Positions 12,685-23,270 of a stretch of 64,000 nt of DNA are shown in pieces (position 1 is the first letter of the stretch; each line of letters begins with the position of its first letter). This stretch comes from Rugalucina vietnamica (lineage: Eukaryota > Mollusca > Bivalvia > Lucinida > Lucinidae): assembly GCA_964017185.1 (NCBI GenBank), contig OZ024879.1:45991383-46055382 (forward strand), given 5' to 3'. The notes below the pieces were generated by a model that saw only the letters and a list, made by a program, of their open reading frames with translations, ran no database searches and was not told where the DNA came from. The position numbers and the translations under genes are program-made.

Positions 12685-13406
12685 ATCATCAGTGAGGATA
12701 GCTCTCTCCTGGACTATGTGACCACACTCTATACACACATGATGGACCTGACATTTTACCAAATATCTACAGGGGCGTCAGCAGTGAGGATAGCTCTCTC
12801 CTGGACTATGTGACCACACTCCATACACAAATGATGGACCTGACATTTTGACCACATACCTCTACAGGGGCGTCAGCTGTGAGGATAACTCTCTCCTGGA
12901 CTATGTGACCACACAACATACACACATGATGGACCTGACATTTTTACCACATACCTCTACAGGGGCCTCAGCAGTGAGGATAGCTTTCTCCTGGACAATA
13001 CGACCACACTCCATACACACATGATGGCCTGTCATTTTGACCACATACCTCTACAGGGGCGTCATTAGTGAGGATAACTCTCTCCTGGACTATGTGACCA
13101 CACTCAATACACACATGATGGACCTTACATTTTGACCACATACCTCTACAGGGGCCTCAGCAGTGAGGATAACTCTCTCCTGGACAATGTGACCACACTC
13201 TATACACACATGATGGACCTGACATTTTGACCACATACCTCTACAATGGCCTCAGCAGTGAGGATAGCTCTCTCCTGGACAATGTGACCACACTCTATAC
13301 ACACATGATGGACCCGACATTTTGACCACATACGTCTACAGGGGCGTCAGCAGTGAGAATAGCTCTCTCCTGGACAATGTGAACACACTCAATACACACA
13401 TGATGG
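12685..13406. repeat. 95-bp satellite, block 1
   Basis: About eight tandem units of 92-95 bp. 'tgatggacctgacatttt' starts near 12,740, 12,832, 12,927, 13,022, 13,116, 13,211, 13,306 and 13,401. Each unit also holds 'agctctctcctggac' and 'acctctacaggggcgtcag'. The ORFs on the minus strand are by-products of the repeat. The block breaks off at 13,406 in mid-unit where an insert begins. Confidence 0.85.
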
Positions 13407-13670
13407 AAAAAAGGTACAAGTAGGCAAAGATCAGGAAAAGGCGCAATCAGAAAAAGATTCCCACTCCAAAAACCGAGGTGGGAAAAAACCAAACCAACAA
13501 CCAGGTACTTATACCATGAAACATATCGTAAGCCGAATGAGCAGCTATTTTCCCAATAGGTGGCCACTCAGTTACCCTTACTTAACTGAAAATATGAAAA
13601 CATAATAAGGCGCCAACAGCACAAAATTTTTTTAAACACCAAGACATAACATTTTTTTAAACACCAAGAC
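13407..13670. repeat. ORF1-derived segment inserted in the satellite
   Basis: Matches 2,220-2,455 of the first ORF1-like gene, from 'gtacaagtaggcaaagatca' to 'aaacaccaagacataa'. A small internal duplication of 'ttttttaaacaccaagac' ends it. The satellite resumes at 13,671. The left border begins at the same base as the insert at 20,058. Confidence 0.7.
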
Positions 13671-13919
13671 CTGACATTTTTTTACCAAATACCTCTACAG
13701 GGGCGTCAGCAGTGAGGATAGCTCTCTTCTGAACTATGTGACCACACACCATACACACATGATGGACCTGTCATTTTGACCACATACCTCTACAGGGGCA
13801 TCAGCAGTGAGGATAGCTCTCTCCTGCACAATGTGACAGCACTCAATTCATACATGATGGACCTGACATTTTGACCTCATACCTCCACAGGGGCATCAGC
13901 AATGAGGACAGCTCTTCTT
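13671..13919. repeat. 95-bp satellite, block 2
   Basis: Two and a half units of the same 95-bp repeat, more diverged than block 1. Confidence 0.8.
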
Positions 13920-14920
13920 CTAGTTCAGAAAGTAAATTACGATCAATAAAAATTCATGATCAAATTAATAAACCAATGTCTAACAGTGGCTCTGAGAGTG
14001 TCTGCATTCCAAAATGCGTGATATGTCTTACGCAGTCGAAGCATGAGTAAAGGTACCCTCTTTTCGAAAATCACACTTTATTATCATCAAATTAAATGTC
14101 ATATTATGACGTTGTGTTTTACATTTTAATTTATTTGAAAGTGCTACTGACTACCATGATGCAAGATAAAATTAAGTCAGATGTGTTGCTGCAATAAGAA
14201 ACTTCGTTTCTGTTTTGTACATGCAAGAAGACAGCAACATGAATAACACGAATTCAGCTTTTTGTATGCAATTTGCATACAAACTTTGTTCATCTCTGGT
14301 TGCATTATTATCAGCAGTATGGAATTGAAATTTTCAGCGAGTATTAAGGTATAATACTAGACTCTGATAAACTTTGAAAATTTAAAAAATCGTTCATAAA
14401 TTTCGTTATTTTGTTCGTTAAAAATTGGCATTGAAACCGGAAGTGTGCGTCAGCCGTGAACTGTTTGTCCTCGAAAATAGTCTAAAATAGCTCACTTGGG
14501 TTATATCTCTCATTTCCAGGTTTCATCAAGTGAATTTAATAGCGATTAACATGTTTAAGAGGCACATTGATGAATTTTTCAAAAAATCTCAAAATAAGAG
14601 ATTTTTAAAAATGCGCAGAAAGTCTACCAGTAGAGAAAATTCAAATGTTTGATGTTTTTCCAAGCCGGAAGGGCCCATTTGATGACACCCGGTCATAATT
14701 TCAATTAATGTTGTGCTTTATCAAATTTTTTATTCAAAAACATTGATTTTTGCCGTTTTACTCCAAAATCGCTTTTAGTGAAAGTAAATTATTTCTAAAC
14801 ATTTTTGAACTTTACTTACTTGAAAGACACGTCTTTAAGACTGAAAATCGTGCAATTTTGAACATGGCTTAGCTACAAAAAATGAGTTAGAAAAGTGGCC
14901 TCTTATAACCTTTTTTCAGT
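13920..14920. other. 1.0-kb unique insert between satellite blocks
   Basis: AT-rich, without a long ORF. It holds the text 'aagccggaagggcccatttg' near 14,662 and 'gaaaccggaagtgtgcgtca' near 14,434. No inverted ends or target duplication were found by eye, so it may be an old insertion or the ancestral spacer. Confidence 0.4.
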
Positions 14921-15688
14921 GTATACACACATGATGGACCTGACATTTTGACCACATACCTCCAGTCAGAGAATAGCTCTCTCCTGGACAATGTGAACAC
15001 ACTCAATACACACATATCCTGGACTCTATGACCACACTCCATACACACATGATGGACCTGACATTTTGACCACATACCTCTACACTGGCATCAGCAGTGA
15101 GGATAGCTCTCTCCTGGACAATGTGACCACACTCCATACACAAATGATGGACCTGACATTTTGACCACATACCTCTACATGGGGCTTCAGCAGTAAGGAT
15201 AGCTCTCTCCTGGACAATGTGACCACACGTCTATACACAAATGGGGGGGGGCACAAATGATGGACCTGACATTTTGACCACATACCTCTACACTGGCATC
15301 AGCAGTGAGGATAGCTCTCTCCTGGACAATGTGACCACACTCCATAAACTAATGATGGACCTGACATTTTGACCACATACCTCAACATGGGGCTTCAGCA
15401 GTAAGGATAGCTCTCTCCTGGACAATGTGACCACGGTTCATACACACATGATGGACCTGACATTTTGACCACATACCTCCACAGGGGCGTAAGCAGTAAG
15501 GATAGCTCTCTCCTCAACTATGTGACCACACTCTATTCACGCATGATGGACCTGACATTTTGACCACATACCTCTACATGGGGCGTCAGCAGTAAGGATA
15601 GCTCTCTCCTGGACTATGTGACCACACTCTTTACACACATGATGGACCTGACATTTTGACCACATACCTCTACACTGGCATCAGCAAT
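14921..15688. repeat. 95-bp satellite, block 3
   Basis: About eight further units in the same orientation as blocks 1 and 2. Some lack part of the unit (near 15,005) and one has a run of eight G (15,243-15,250). Confidence 0.85.
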
Positions 15689-16230
15689 ATATATAGACTG
15701 AACATAAGTTATTTTTTACGACATAATTCCAAGAGAGGGCCATTATCAGTTGAAACTAGAGTATAGAAGCATATTTTTTGAGAATTTGCACTCTGACAAA
15801 TTTTTAAAGTAATATTAAACTCTACTTAACCTATGATGTCACAGATTTTATGACATTAAATTCCTGTTTGATTTTTGTACAGTCCGTAGACTTTTGAGAA
15901 CATGAAATTTTGAGCATATTTTGTAAACACAAGGTTTCATATACAAAATGAGCCATATTTTCCTTCTCCATAGACATTTGTTGGATATCTTAAGTACGTG
16001 TTGTCCTTCTGTCTGTATAATTTCATCTGTTACTGTATTTGGCTTGTTGTTACATTTGTTTTGAAAATATAGTAAATGGATCAACTGCTTTCAAAGTTTC
16101 AAAAGAGCTATATTTTCTGAAGGAAATGTTTCATTTTATAGATGTCTTACATTGTTCTATTGTTTCAAAGCTGTTTACAAGTTCAAATAAATAAAGTTCA
16201 ATCATTTATTAACTTGATATTGCATTGTGT
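15689..16230. other. Right flank of the satellite inside the TIR element
   Basis: AT-rich noncoding DNA. It carries the 15-mer GTACAGTCCGTAGAC at 15,877; no gene was seen. Confidence 0.45.
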
Positions 16231-16245
16231 GTACAGTCCGTAGAC
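16231..16245 (+). promoter_or_regulatory. Subterminal motif GTACAGTCCGTAGAC, rightmost copy
   Basis: Exact 15-mer, about 170 bp from the right terminal repeat. Confidence 0.45.
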
Positions 16246-16397
16246 TGTAATACCAGTGGTATAGGCACAAATTTTGATGACTGATGCGATCTTAATAAAA
16301 TTTGGAATAAAAATGCACGAGGGTTTCCCGTACTCATTTCAATAAAAATTAGGAGATTTTATGCAACTTCATTTTTTGATATATGTGCAACATGCTG

Positions 16398-16422
16398 TCC
16401 TACCCTGATCTGAGCCCACCCG
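16398..16422 (-). repeat. Right terminal inverted repeat (25 bp)
   Basis: Exact reverse complement of 11,293-11,317, followed by TACT. Confidence 0.75.
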
Positions 16423-16726
16423 TACTGGACGCCGTCTCCTGTACCCCGCTATGAGCCCACCTTGTGAAACGTCAACTAAGGTGAGCCAAAAATACAAAAA
16501 TCGCCAATACAAAAAGAATAAAAAAAAAGTTCATTTCTTTTTTGTAACATAATAAATTTTCAAAATGTCAGTGTTCTATAGGTTCACCATTTATATGAGG
16601 GTTTCACAATTGAGTTTCATTGTGATTTGAGCATAGTGATACTTTTAAGGAGAAACTACGTGACATCAACATTTTCACCCCGAAAAGAAAACCAAAAGAA
16701 CAATTGAAATAATATAAGAAAACAAG

Positions 16727-16885
16727 AATGTGCGGAGGCCTGTCCATGCCGATCCTGCTCCTGGCCCGACCCCAACCCCGGTTGCGACGGCATCTGTTGC
16801 CTTGCTGGCTGAGCCCTCGAGCTCGGCTAGTTGGTCGACAGAATCCCAGGATGGACCCATCTGCTTTGAGAACGGTCTTTGTCGA
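16727..16885 (+). pseudogene. Third ORF1-like fragment (Pro/Ala-rich part)
   Basis: RPVHADPAPGPTPTP and the following ALLAEPSSSASWSTESQD match PPVHASPAPGTTPTP and its continuation at 2,514. Only about 150 bp are kept. The open frame then runs on into unrelated sequence to 17,050. Confidence 0.6.
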
Positions 16886-17135
16886 CCAGTAAGTCAGAAA
16901 CACACAACAATCATTGAATTATATAAAAAGGAAAATTTTGCTGACAATGGCGACTTTCAAGATATTTTGACAAATGTTTTGATACAACATTGGTCCCATT
17001 ATAAGAAATACTCAATGTCGACAATTTTGAAAGGTATAGGGAGGGGATGACAGATTGGTTTGCCAAAAGAGGGGTAAATTGGCATATCTCTGAGGCTATG
17101 ATCAGAAGTGGGGGCAAATATGAAACAATAACATA
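16886..17135 (+). pseudogene. Possible fragment of a multicopy invertebrate protein
   Basis: Two frames side by side (to 17,050, then from the ATG at 17,047) give a stretch ending MTDWFAKRGVNWHISEAMI. The 'FAKRG.nWH' pattern reminds me of a multicopy, transposon-like protein family of cnidarians and molluscs. That is recognition from memory only, and a one-base frame change lies between the two parts. Confidence 0.25.
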
Positions 17136-17162
17136 GTTAACTTACACATCTTTAAAAGTCAA

Positions 17163-18019
17163 ATGTCATTGGATGCTGCATCAACAACGGCCATTATAAG
17201 TGACACTGTAACTGATAAACAGAATGGAGCCCAGAATCCAGTAGTTCCACAATTTAGTGATAATGATACATGCTACAAATGCACTCTGACACTAACAACG
17301 CTAAAGAAACACACGGAAGAAGCTGTGGTCAGCTACAAATTCAGTGAGGCTCTAAATGGAAAAGGTAACATCTTTATTCATTTAATCCTTTCATTTACTG
17401 CTTATGCACCATTCTAACAGATCCAATCTATGCATGCCAAAATAAGTGTAGTGAAAAAAATGAGTGATATATACACGGCTGTCGGGATAAAGATCTTCAG
17501 AGTGTTCAAAACTATCACACTTAGAATCATACTTCTGGGCAATGTTTAAATTATTTGACCCCGTATAGGAATGTGTCTTTGATTTAGACTTCTCGTGTAA
17601 AAAATGAACTTACCACAGTCTGCCTTTCGTTGCCGCTTTTAAAAGGGCTACTGATCAGGGTTCATTACCTAAAATTGTGCAATATAGTCCGTACTATCTC
17701 CCTTGGACAGTTTTACTGCTTCTAAAGTATCAAATTTTACTGCTTCTAAAGTATCAAATCTTTATATTTTGTTATCATTTAACCATTTTTGTGTTATATT
17801 TTACTTATATATAGTGTCAACGATGACGTTTATTATACAGATGGTTTTTGTTTGTTCTGTTTTTTTAGTAGCAAGAGCGAGGTACCCATTAAGTGCAAAT
17901 GTAAGGATTTGATTTGCCGCTTTTGTGCGAGGGAAATAATGCTTGTATTTGGCTTGAGGGCACCTATGCAATGCATAACCATCAACTGCCAGAGATGCAG
18001 ACAACTCCGCCGAAATTAG
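17163..18019 (+). CDS. Two-exon ORF with a C4C4 RING-like zinc finger (predicted)
   Basis: Exon 1 is 17,163-17,364, with donor AAAAG|GTAACA. Exon 2 is 17,841-18,019, with acceptor TTATTATACAG. Exon 1 ends in phase 1 and exon 2 supplies the two missing bases, so the joined ORF is open for 126 codons to TAG. Exon 2 encodes CLFC, 11 residues, CKC, 4 residues, CRFC, 20 residues, CQRC. The C-x-C-x4-C-x2-C core is the C4C4 arrangement known from the CNOT4 RING, which acts as a ubiquitin ligase domain. Exon 1 adds a CYKC pair. The start codon is a guess, since an exon further upstream could exist and ORF1-like debris precedes it. This could also be a decayed part of a mobile-element gene. Function is unproven. 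Confidence 0.4.
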
Positions 18020-18970
18020 GAAATTGTCAAGGATATGGTTCTTTTTGTTATTTTTGACATTTCTGATATTTTGTGAGTATGATTTTCATTTTGTTTTTCA
18101 ATGACGAGAAATTTCATTTATCATTTTATGTTTGTTTTTATCGATCATGTTACAAATGTTGGGCAGAACAACCCTGAAAAGGACCAGGAGGCGCCTGCAA
18201 AGCTTCTGATGAGGGAAATTGTGAATAACTATTGCCACGCGAACTTTATGGGCAGTGCCGCGAGTGGGTGGGATTTGTTTTCATTACTGTGGGTCAGCGA
18301 ATGGCTGCCACAGTGGTGTGGGTCAGCAGATGGCTGCCACAGTGCTATGTGACATCCTGATGTTGTTTTGATGGTGTTGCCGAGTTTTTCAGTTTATAAT
18401 GTCAGATTTTCCATATACACGTTTCGGACAATATTTTTCATTGTTATTAAGAATGTGTTGTCATGTGTTCTCTTCTTCGTCACGTTATCCGACAATACGG
18501 CGACGTACATGTGACTTCCTGCTAGAGAGCAATTTGTTTCGTGTAATACAACTTGAGTTGTAGGTAGTCTCTACTTTCTGGTTGTCACGGAAGACTGGAG
18601 AGAATGTGCACATTGGTACAGATTTGGTGTGGAGATAACTTGGTACAGATTTCGCGTGGAGAGAACTTGGAGTTTGTTATAACTTATAAGTGATTAAATT
18701 AATCTACGATTAATAATAATAAGAAGAAGAATAAGAATATATTTTTTGAAAGTACGTGTAACATTAGCAGAATTGCATTTTACGTGTCGCAGATTCGTTA
18801 ATAATCTTACTTGCCCTCGGGCTCGACTGTTGCCGCACCAGAGTCCGGGCGAGGCCCCTGACCATCGGAGGCACAATTAGTCCATCTATTTCTTTAGGCC
18901 CCAAAGGGCGGCCTATATTACCACTCGAACATCCTTGGTAGTTTGTTTCACATAAAAAATATTTGTTTGC
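18020..18970. other. Noncoding gap before the large LTR element
   Basis: No supported gene. A short direct duplication, 'gtgtgggtcagc' with 'atggctgccacagtg', lies at 18,288-18,345. The 60 bases near 18,868 ('cacaattag.ccatctatttctttagg') match 39,920-39,945 and belong to a dispersed repeat. Confidence 0.4.
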
Positions 18971-18974
18971 ATAA

Positions 18975-21233
18975 TGTGGTAAACCTCAGGTTTTGACATG
19001 TCTTGACTCCCAGTTGTCTATGTTATTTTTTCCATGCTTTTATGTATTTTTGTGCATTGATTTTAGTAGTTTTAGATAGTAGATGATATAATGCACATTT
19101 CCTGAAGTTTTCACTTTCATAGGACTGATTTTGACTGAGTATTTAGCAATTATTGTGTATGCAGTAATTAGACTTTGTCATAACTTGTCCTGCAATTACT
19201 TTTTCAGTCCTAGCAAGCTTAATCTTTATGCAATTTTCATGATTTTTGGTAAAAGTATACACATTTATGTTATCTTTGCATTAGGATGTAAATCTTTAGC
19301 ATAGTCTTATATTTTAGATGTAATTTAAAGGAATCATAGAATTTTAGGGCCTGTGCTTTTTAATTAAAATGTCTGAATTATTTAATTAATTTGACTTTTT
19401 CTAGTGAGAAAACTTTTGAGAGTATATTATTATAATGTAAGTGTTTTGACTTTTAAAACATTTAAGGAAATCTTAGATTATTTGGAATTTACTTTAGTTA
19501 TCATCTTATTTGTTCTGTAAACCTAAGGGACCTTTTTGCTTGACACTACTGTGTCACCTTTAACACCTCTAAAGTTGCAATTTTAAGGAGGCAGATGTGT
19601 ATTCCTTAGTTCTGGAATTTGGAAGAGTCCATTTTTACTAGGTTGAGCAGACTTGTGTTTAGATTTATAAACTTTAAAATGGCCTTTTTAAATGCTTTTT
19701 GTTACATGTATTGAAAGTTTATGTTATGTTAAACAATGTTGTTGTAACAATTTTTGTATTTTATGCATATTTTGGCTGTTAAACCTGTTTTTTGTCTGGG
19801 AGTAACCATTAATGTTATAGGTAAGACAGGTAGCATTTTTAGGTATATAAGGGGCTGTTTTGAGTTTTTCATCACTTCTTGGATTATTATTCTGTGTGCT
19901 TATTCTTCTCTCAGGATTAATAGTGAAATTCCAAAGGATTTAATTAATTATTTATTTTCTTATTTTTGGACTTAGAAATTTTTAACATCTAAACATTTTA
20001 CTAGAATTTGTCTAAGTCCGCGAAACTTTTTAACTTAGTCATTTTTTGGCATAGTAAAAAGGTACAAGTAGGCAAAGATCAGGAAAAGGCGCAATCAGAA
20101 AAAGATTCCCACTCCAAAAACCGAGGTGGGAAAAAACCAAACTAACAATCAGGTACTTATACCATGAAACATATCGTAAGCCGAATGAGCAGCTATTTCC
20201 CAATAGGTGGCCACTCAGTTACCTTAACTTAACTAAAAATATGGAAACATACATAAGGCATACAGAGTAATACTTTCTCTGAAATTGTCGAAGTCCGCGA
20301 AACTTTTAAACTTTGGCATAGTAATATTTTCTCTGAAATTGTTTAGGTCTGCATAATATTTTAAGTTATTTATTTTTGCAGCTGTGTATTTTCTTAGAAA
20401 TTCTTTAAGTCCACACATTAATTGTAAGAACTTTGTCTCTTTAATTGTTGAATAAGTATTATCATTTAAGAAATAAGTATTACTTTTGGCTTTATTTCTA
20501 AATTAATCTATCCAAGAGTCATAATAAATTATGAAACTTTAATTACAATTCACTGCTTTCTGTCTTTGTAATTTGGTTGCATAATTTGTCATTATTGCTA
20601 TTGTTTTGTTTACATGTTTGCTTTGCCCATGCTTATTTGATGAAAAAGAAAGATAATTAAAAACTAGATTTGTAAACTTCATTTCCTTGTTACGTGGTCA
20701 TTCTTAGAAGAGGAATTTCAGACTTATCCTCAAATCCTTTTATGAAATTTGGTCATTATTTAAGATATCCTAAAACAAAGTCTGTGGTGTCGGCAATCCT
20801 GATAGAATAAATTCACCCAATACATCATATTTGGGGTAAAACTGTTGAAGCACATCCGAGTCGAATGAAACCCTAAGATCGTCTCAGAACAAGTGATTCA
20901 AAACCCGTAAAGCACACACTGTGTCTGAATAAATCCCCATATTGCGTCTAAAATTATGAGTCCTAAATCTGTCTTCAAGTATAGGAACACAGCCTGCTAA
21001 TCTTCGCCAGAGTTTGAAAGGCAGACTCCCGCCAATTCTAGCAAGGCTTATAACAACTGGTGTCCGAGTTAGGTTACTTCGACCAAGTTTATTTCTACTC
21101 GGTGTGTGCACATTTAAAAAGTGGCCTCGGATCTGTACACTTAAATCAGTCTTCAGGTCTCGAGGCGCAGCCAGCTAATCTTTTCCGGAGTTTGAAGCGC
21201 AGGCTCCTGTCAATTTTAGCCAGGTTTATTACA
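18975..21233 (+). repeat. 5' LTR (2,259 bp, including a 208-bp later insert)
   Basis: Pairs with 37,578-39,630. TG...CA ends are present. It is longer than its partner almost entirely because of the insert at 20,058-20,265. Its right part already contains two 175-bp units of the array that continues past the LTR border. It would hold the promoter (U3/R), but no clear TATA box was assigned. Confidence 0.85.
20058..20265. mobile_element. 208-bp ORF1-derived insert in the 5' LTR
   Basis: The 3' LTR reads 'ggcatagtaatactttctc' straight through at about 38,657-38,675. The 5' LTR has this segment in between, flanked on both sides by AGTAA (20,053-20,057 and 20,266-20,270). The insert matches the ORF1-like gene from 'gtacaagtaggcaaagatca' (2,226) onward and begins at the same base as the insert at 13,407. 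It entered after the LTR element had integrated. Confidence 0.8.
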
Positions 21234-21605
21234 ATTGGTGTCAGAAGTGGGATACTTCGGCCAATTCACTTAAACTTGGTATGAACATTTTAAAAGTGGC
21301 CTCGGATCTGTACACTTAAATCAGTCTTCAGGTCTCGAGGCGCAGCCAGCTAATCTTTTCCGGAGTTTGAAGCGCAGGCTCCTGTCAATTTTAGCCAGGT
21401 TTATTACAATTGGTGTCAGAAGTGGGATGATTCTGCCAATTCATTTAAACTCAGTATAAATATCTAAAAAGTGGCCTCGGATCTGTACACTTAAATCAGT
21501 CTTCAGGTCTCGAGGTGCAACCAGCTAATCTTTTCCGGAGTTTAAAATACAGGCTCCTGTCAATTTTAGCCAGGTTTATAACAATTGGTGTCAGAAAGTG
21601 GAAAT
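21234..21605 (+). repeat. 175-bp tandem array repeating LTR end plus primer site
   Basis: The last 130 bases of the LTR and the primer site recur in tandem. 'TGGTGTCAGAA' begins at 21,236, 21,411 and 21,586, exactly 175 bp apart. A fourth, decayed unit lies inside the LTR ('tggtgtccgagttagg' near 21,059). The third copy has an extra A in the primer motif. Confidence 0.85.
21236..21252 (+). promoter_or_regulatory. Primer-binding site, tRNA-Leu type
   Basis: TGGTGTCAGAAGTGGGA starts two bases after the LTR. It is complementary to the 3' end of animal tRNA-Leu(CAA) plus CCA, as I know that tRNA. Minus-strand DNA synthesis would start here. Two further copies follow at 175-bp steps. Confidence 0.8.
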
Positions 21606-21697
21606 TTCTCTTCTTCGGTTTTTGTTAATCTTTAATAAAATAAAAAGAACTCAATCAATAACAACATGATTGATTTGCCATAAGCATTTTTATTCAG

Positions 21698-21905
21698 CTG
21701 GAGGAAATTGCATCTCAGGCGACCCTCCTTCTCAGTTATAATAATTCATTTTCAAGTTGGAGGAAATCACATCTCAAGTGACCCTCCTTCTCAGTTGCAT
21801 TAATTGCTTTTCAGCTTGAGGAAATCGCATCTCAGGCGACCCTCTTGTCTGTAATATTAATTGCCTTTTAACTTAGGAAATCACATCACAGGTGACCCTC
21901 GTTGT
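21698..21905 (+). repeat. Leader repeat with 'gaggaaatcgcatctcaggc'
   Basis: Four units of about 66 bp, each ending 'gcgaccctc' or 'gtgaccctc'. A fifth lies at 22,222-22,250, after the next array. Noncoding. Confidence 0.75.
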
Positions 21906-21956
21906 TAGGTTGTTAGCAACAACTTGGTCAAACTTGATATTTTATCTGATTTTTCG

Positions 21957-22222
21957 CAGACTACTGCATGATAGGCAGCCTGCATTTCTTTTTCAGCTTT
22001 AATTTTTGCAGACTACTGCATCATAGGCAGCCTGCAATTCTATTTCAGCCTTTAATTTATCGCAGACTACTGCATGATAGGCAGCCTGCACTTCTTTTTC
22101 AGCTTTATTTTAATTTACCGCAGACTACTGCATGATAGGCAGCCTGCATTTCTATTTCAGCTCTAATTTATTTTATCGCAGACTACTGCATCATAGGCAG
22201 CCTGCATTTCATTTTCAGCTAG
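21957..22222 (+). repeat. Leader repeat with 'gcagactactgcatgatagg'
   Basis: Five units of 52-58 bp. Each has 'gcagactactgcat.ataggcagcctgca' followed by a pyrimidine run and CAG ('ttctttttcag'), so each unit ends like a splice acceptor. Confidence 0.8.
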
Positions 22223-22526
22223 AGGAAATCGCATCTCAGGCGACCCTCTTTGTCAGTAACTTGTGTAATCAAATTTTGCTTTTCAGCCTTGTGACTGATT
22301 CTGTGCTTTGGATTAATTAATTCTGTGCTTTCGGATTTAATTCTGTGTTTTGGATTATTTTATTCCGTGTTTCATGGATTAATATTCTGTGTTATATGGA
22401 TTAATATTCTGTGTTATATGGATTAATATTCTGAGTTCGCTCATCCTTTTGCTAGACTACAGTGTAGTTCTTTGCCTTCTTGGTTCAACTGCTAAACGTT
22501 TCCATTTTGAGCTGACCCGTTAAACT

Positions 22527-23270
22527 TTGACAATGATGTTTCAATCTGAAGAGAAAGATGACCACTCCTCAGAACATACCAACTATAACAGGATTGAAAG
22601 TCAGTTTGATTTTGCTCCTGAATATACAAGCTATGACATTAAACCAAAAATGCCAACATTTTCGGGAGAGGAAAACCTATGGGAACCTTTCCATTTGCAG
22701 CTATCCCTTTTATCAAAAAGCTATGGCTGGAATGACACTGAATTTCGATGCCAGCTCATGCTTGCTCTCAGGGGAGATGCTCTACTATATGTGTCCAGTC
22801 TTCCTCTACAGATCCGAGAAAATACAAGTGACCTTTTATATTGTATTAGCCAACGTTTTGGACAGTGCCAATATTCTGAAATTCATCGAACTGACTTGTC
22901 CGATGTGCATCAGTTACCGGCTGAAAATCTTCAGCAGTACAGTGCCCGAGTCAGTCAGCTTATGACTAAGGCATACCCAGGAATTCAATGTACAAGTGTA
23001 TATGACAGTTTGTCTGTAGAACATTTTCTAAAAGGGTTAACTGACAAGAAAGTAGCATATGAAGTTTACACCAAGAAACCAAGTGACTTGTTTAAAGCAG
23101 TTGAAATGGTAGAGTGGCATGAGGTTTGCTCAAAGTTGGTTTGTCAGAAAGTTGTAAACTGTGTGCATGAGCAGACCAACAAGTCAGCTAGAAAACAAAA
23201 TCGGATCTGTTACAACTGCCGTAAAAAGGGACATGAAGCCAATCATTGTCTAGTTGCAAAGACAAATTAA
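22527..23270 (+). CDS. gag: Gag-like protein with CCHC zinc knuckle (247 aa)
   Basis: First ATG-led long ORF after the leader, in the sense of the LTRs. Residues 50-200 read as a Gypsy-type Gag: PTFSGEENLWEPF, a helical capsid-like part with FRCQLMLALRGDALLY, then LQQYSARVSQLM and SVEHFLKGL. One knuckle lies at the C-terminus, CYNCRKKGHEANHC (C228, C231, H236, C241; CX2CX4HX4C), which binds RNA during packaging. The ORF ends ten residues later with no protease fused and none downstream. The frame is intact even though pol is missing, which suggests that Gag is kept for particle assembly or that the element is young. Clade within Ty3/Gypsy is not resolved. Confidence 0.8.
   Translation: MTMMFQSEEKDDHSSEHTNYNRIESQFDFAPEYTSYDIKPKMPTFSGEENLWEPFHLQLSLLSKSYGWNDTEFRCQLMLALRGDALLYVSSLPLQIRENTSDLLYCISQRFGQCQYSEIHRTDLSDVHQLPAENLQQYSARVSQLMTKAYPGIQCTSVYDSLSVEHFLKGLTDKKVAYEVYTKKPSDLFKAVEMVEWHEVCSKLVCQKVVNCVHEQTNKSARKQNRICYNCRKKGHEANHCLVAKTN

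Larger units (their letters stand above)
11289..16426. mobile_element. 5.1-kb terminal-inverted-repeat element carrying a 95-bp satellite
   Basis: A perfect 25-bp inverted repeat bounds the unit: 11,293-11,317 on the left and 16,398-16,422 on the right, both containing GGGTGGGCTCAGATCAGG or its complement. Outside both ends lies TACT (11,289-11,292 and 16,423-16,426), the expected target duplication. A 15-bp motif, GTACAGTCCGTAGAC, recurs near both ends (see its own entries). No transposase gene is present, so this is a non-autonomous DNA transposon whose superfamily I cannot assign. Most of its body is satellite with two inserts. Confidence 0.65.

Noticed and set aside
12685-15688. Regular repeats that could be taken for a CRISPR array or for zinc-finger-like ORFs (MWSKCQVHH type).
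   Set aside because: Units are 95 bp in full tandem without unique spacers, the genome is eukaryotic, and the ORFs only reflect the unit sequence.
17163-18019. Calling the RING-like ORF CNOT4.
   Set aside because: Only the cysteine core is similar; length and the rest differ, so no orthology can be claimed.
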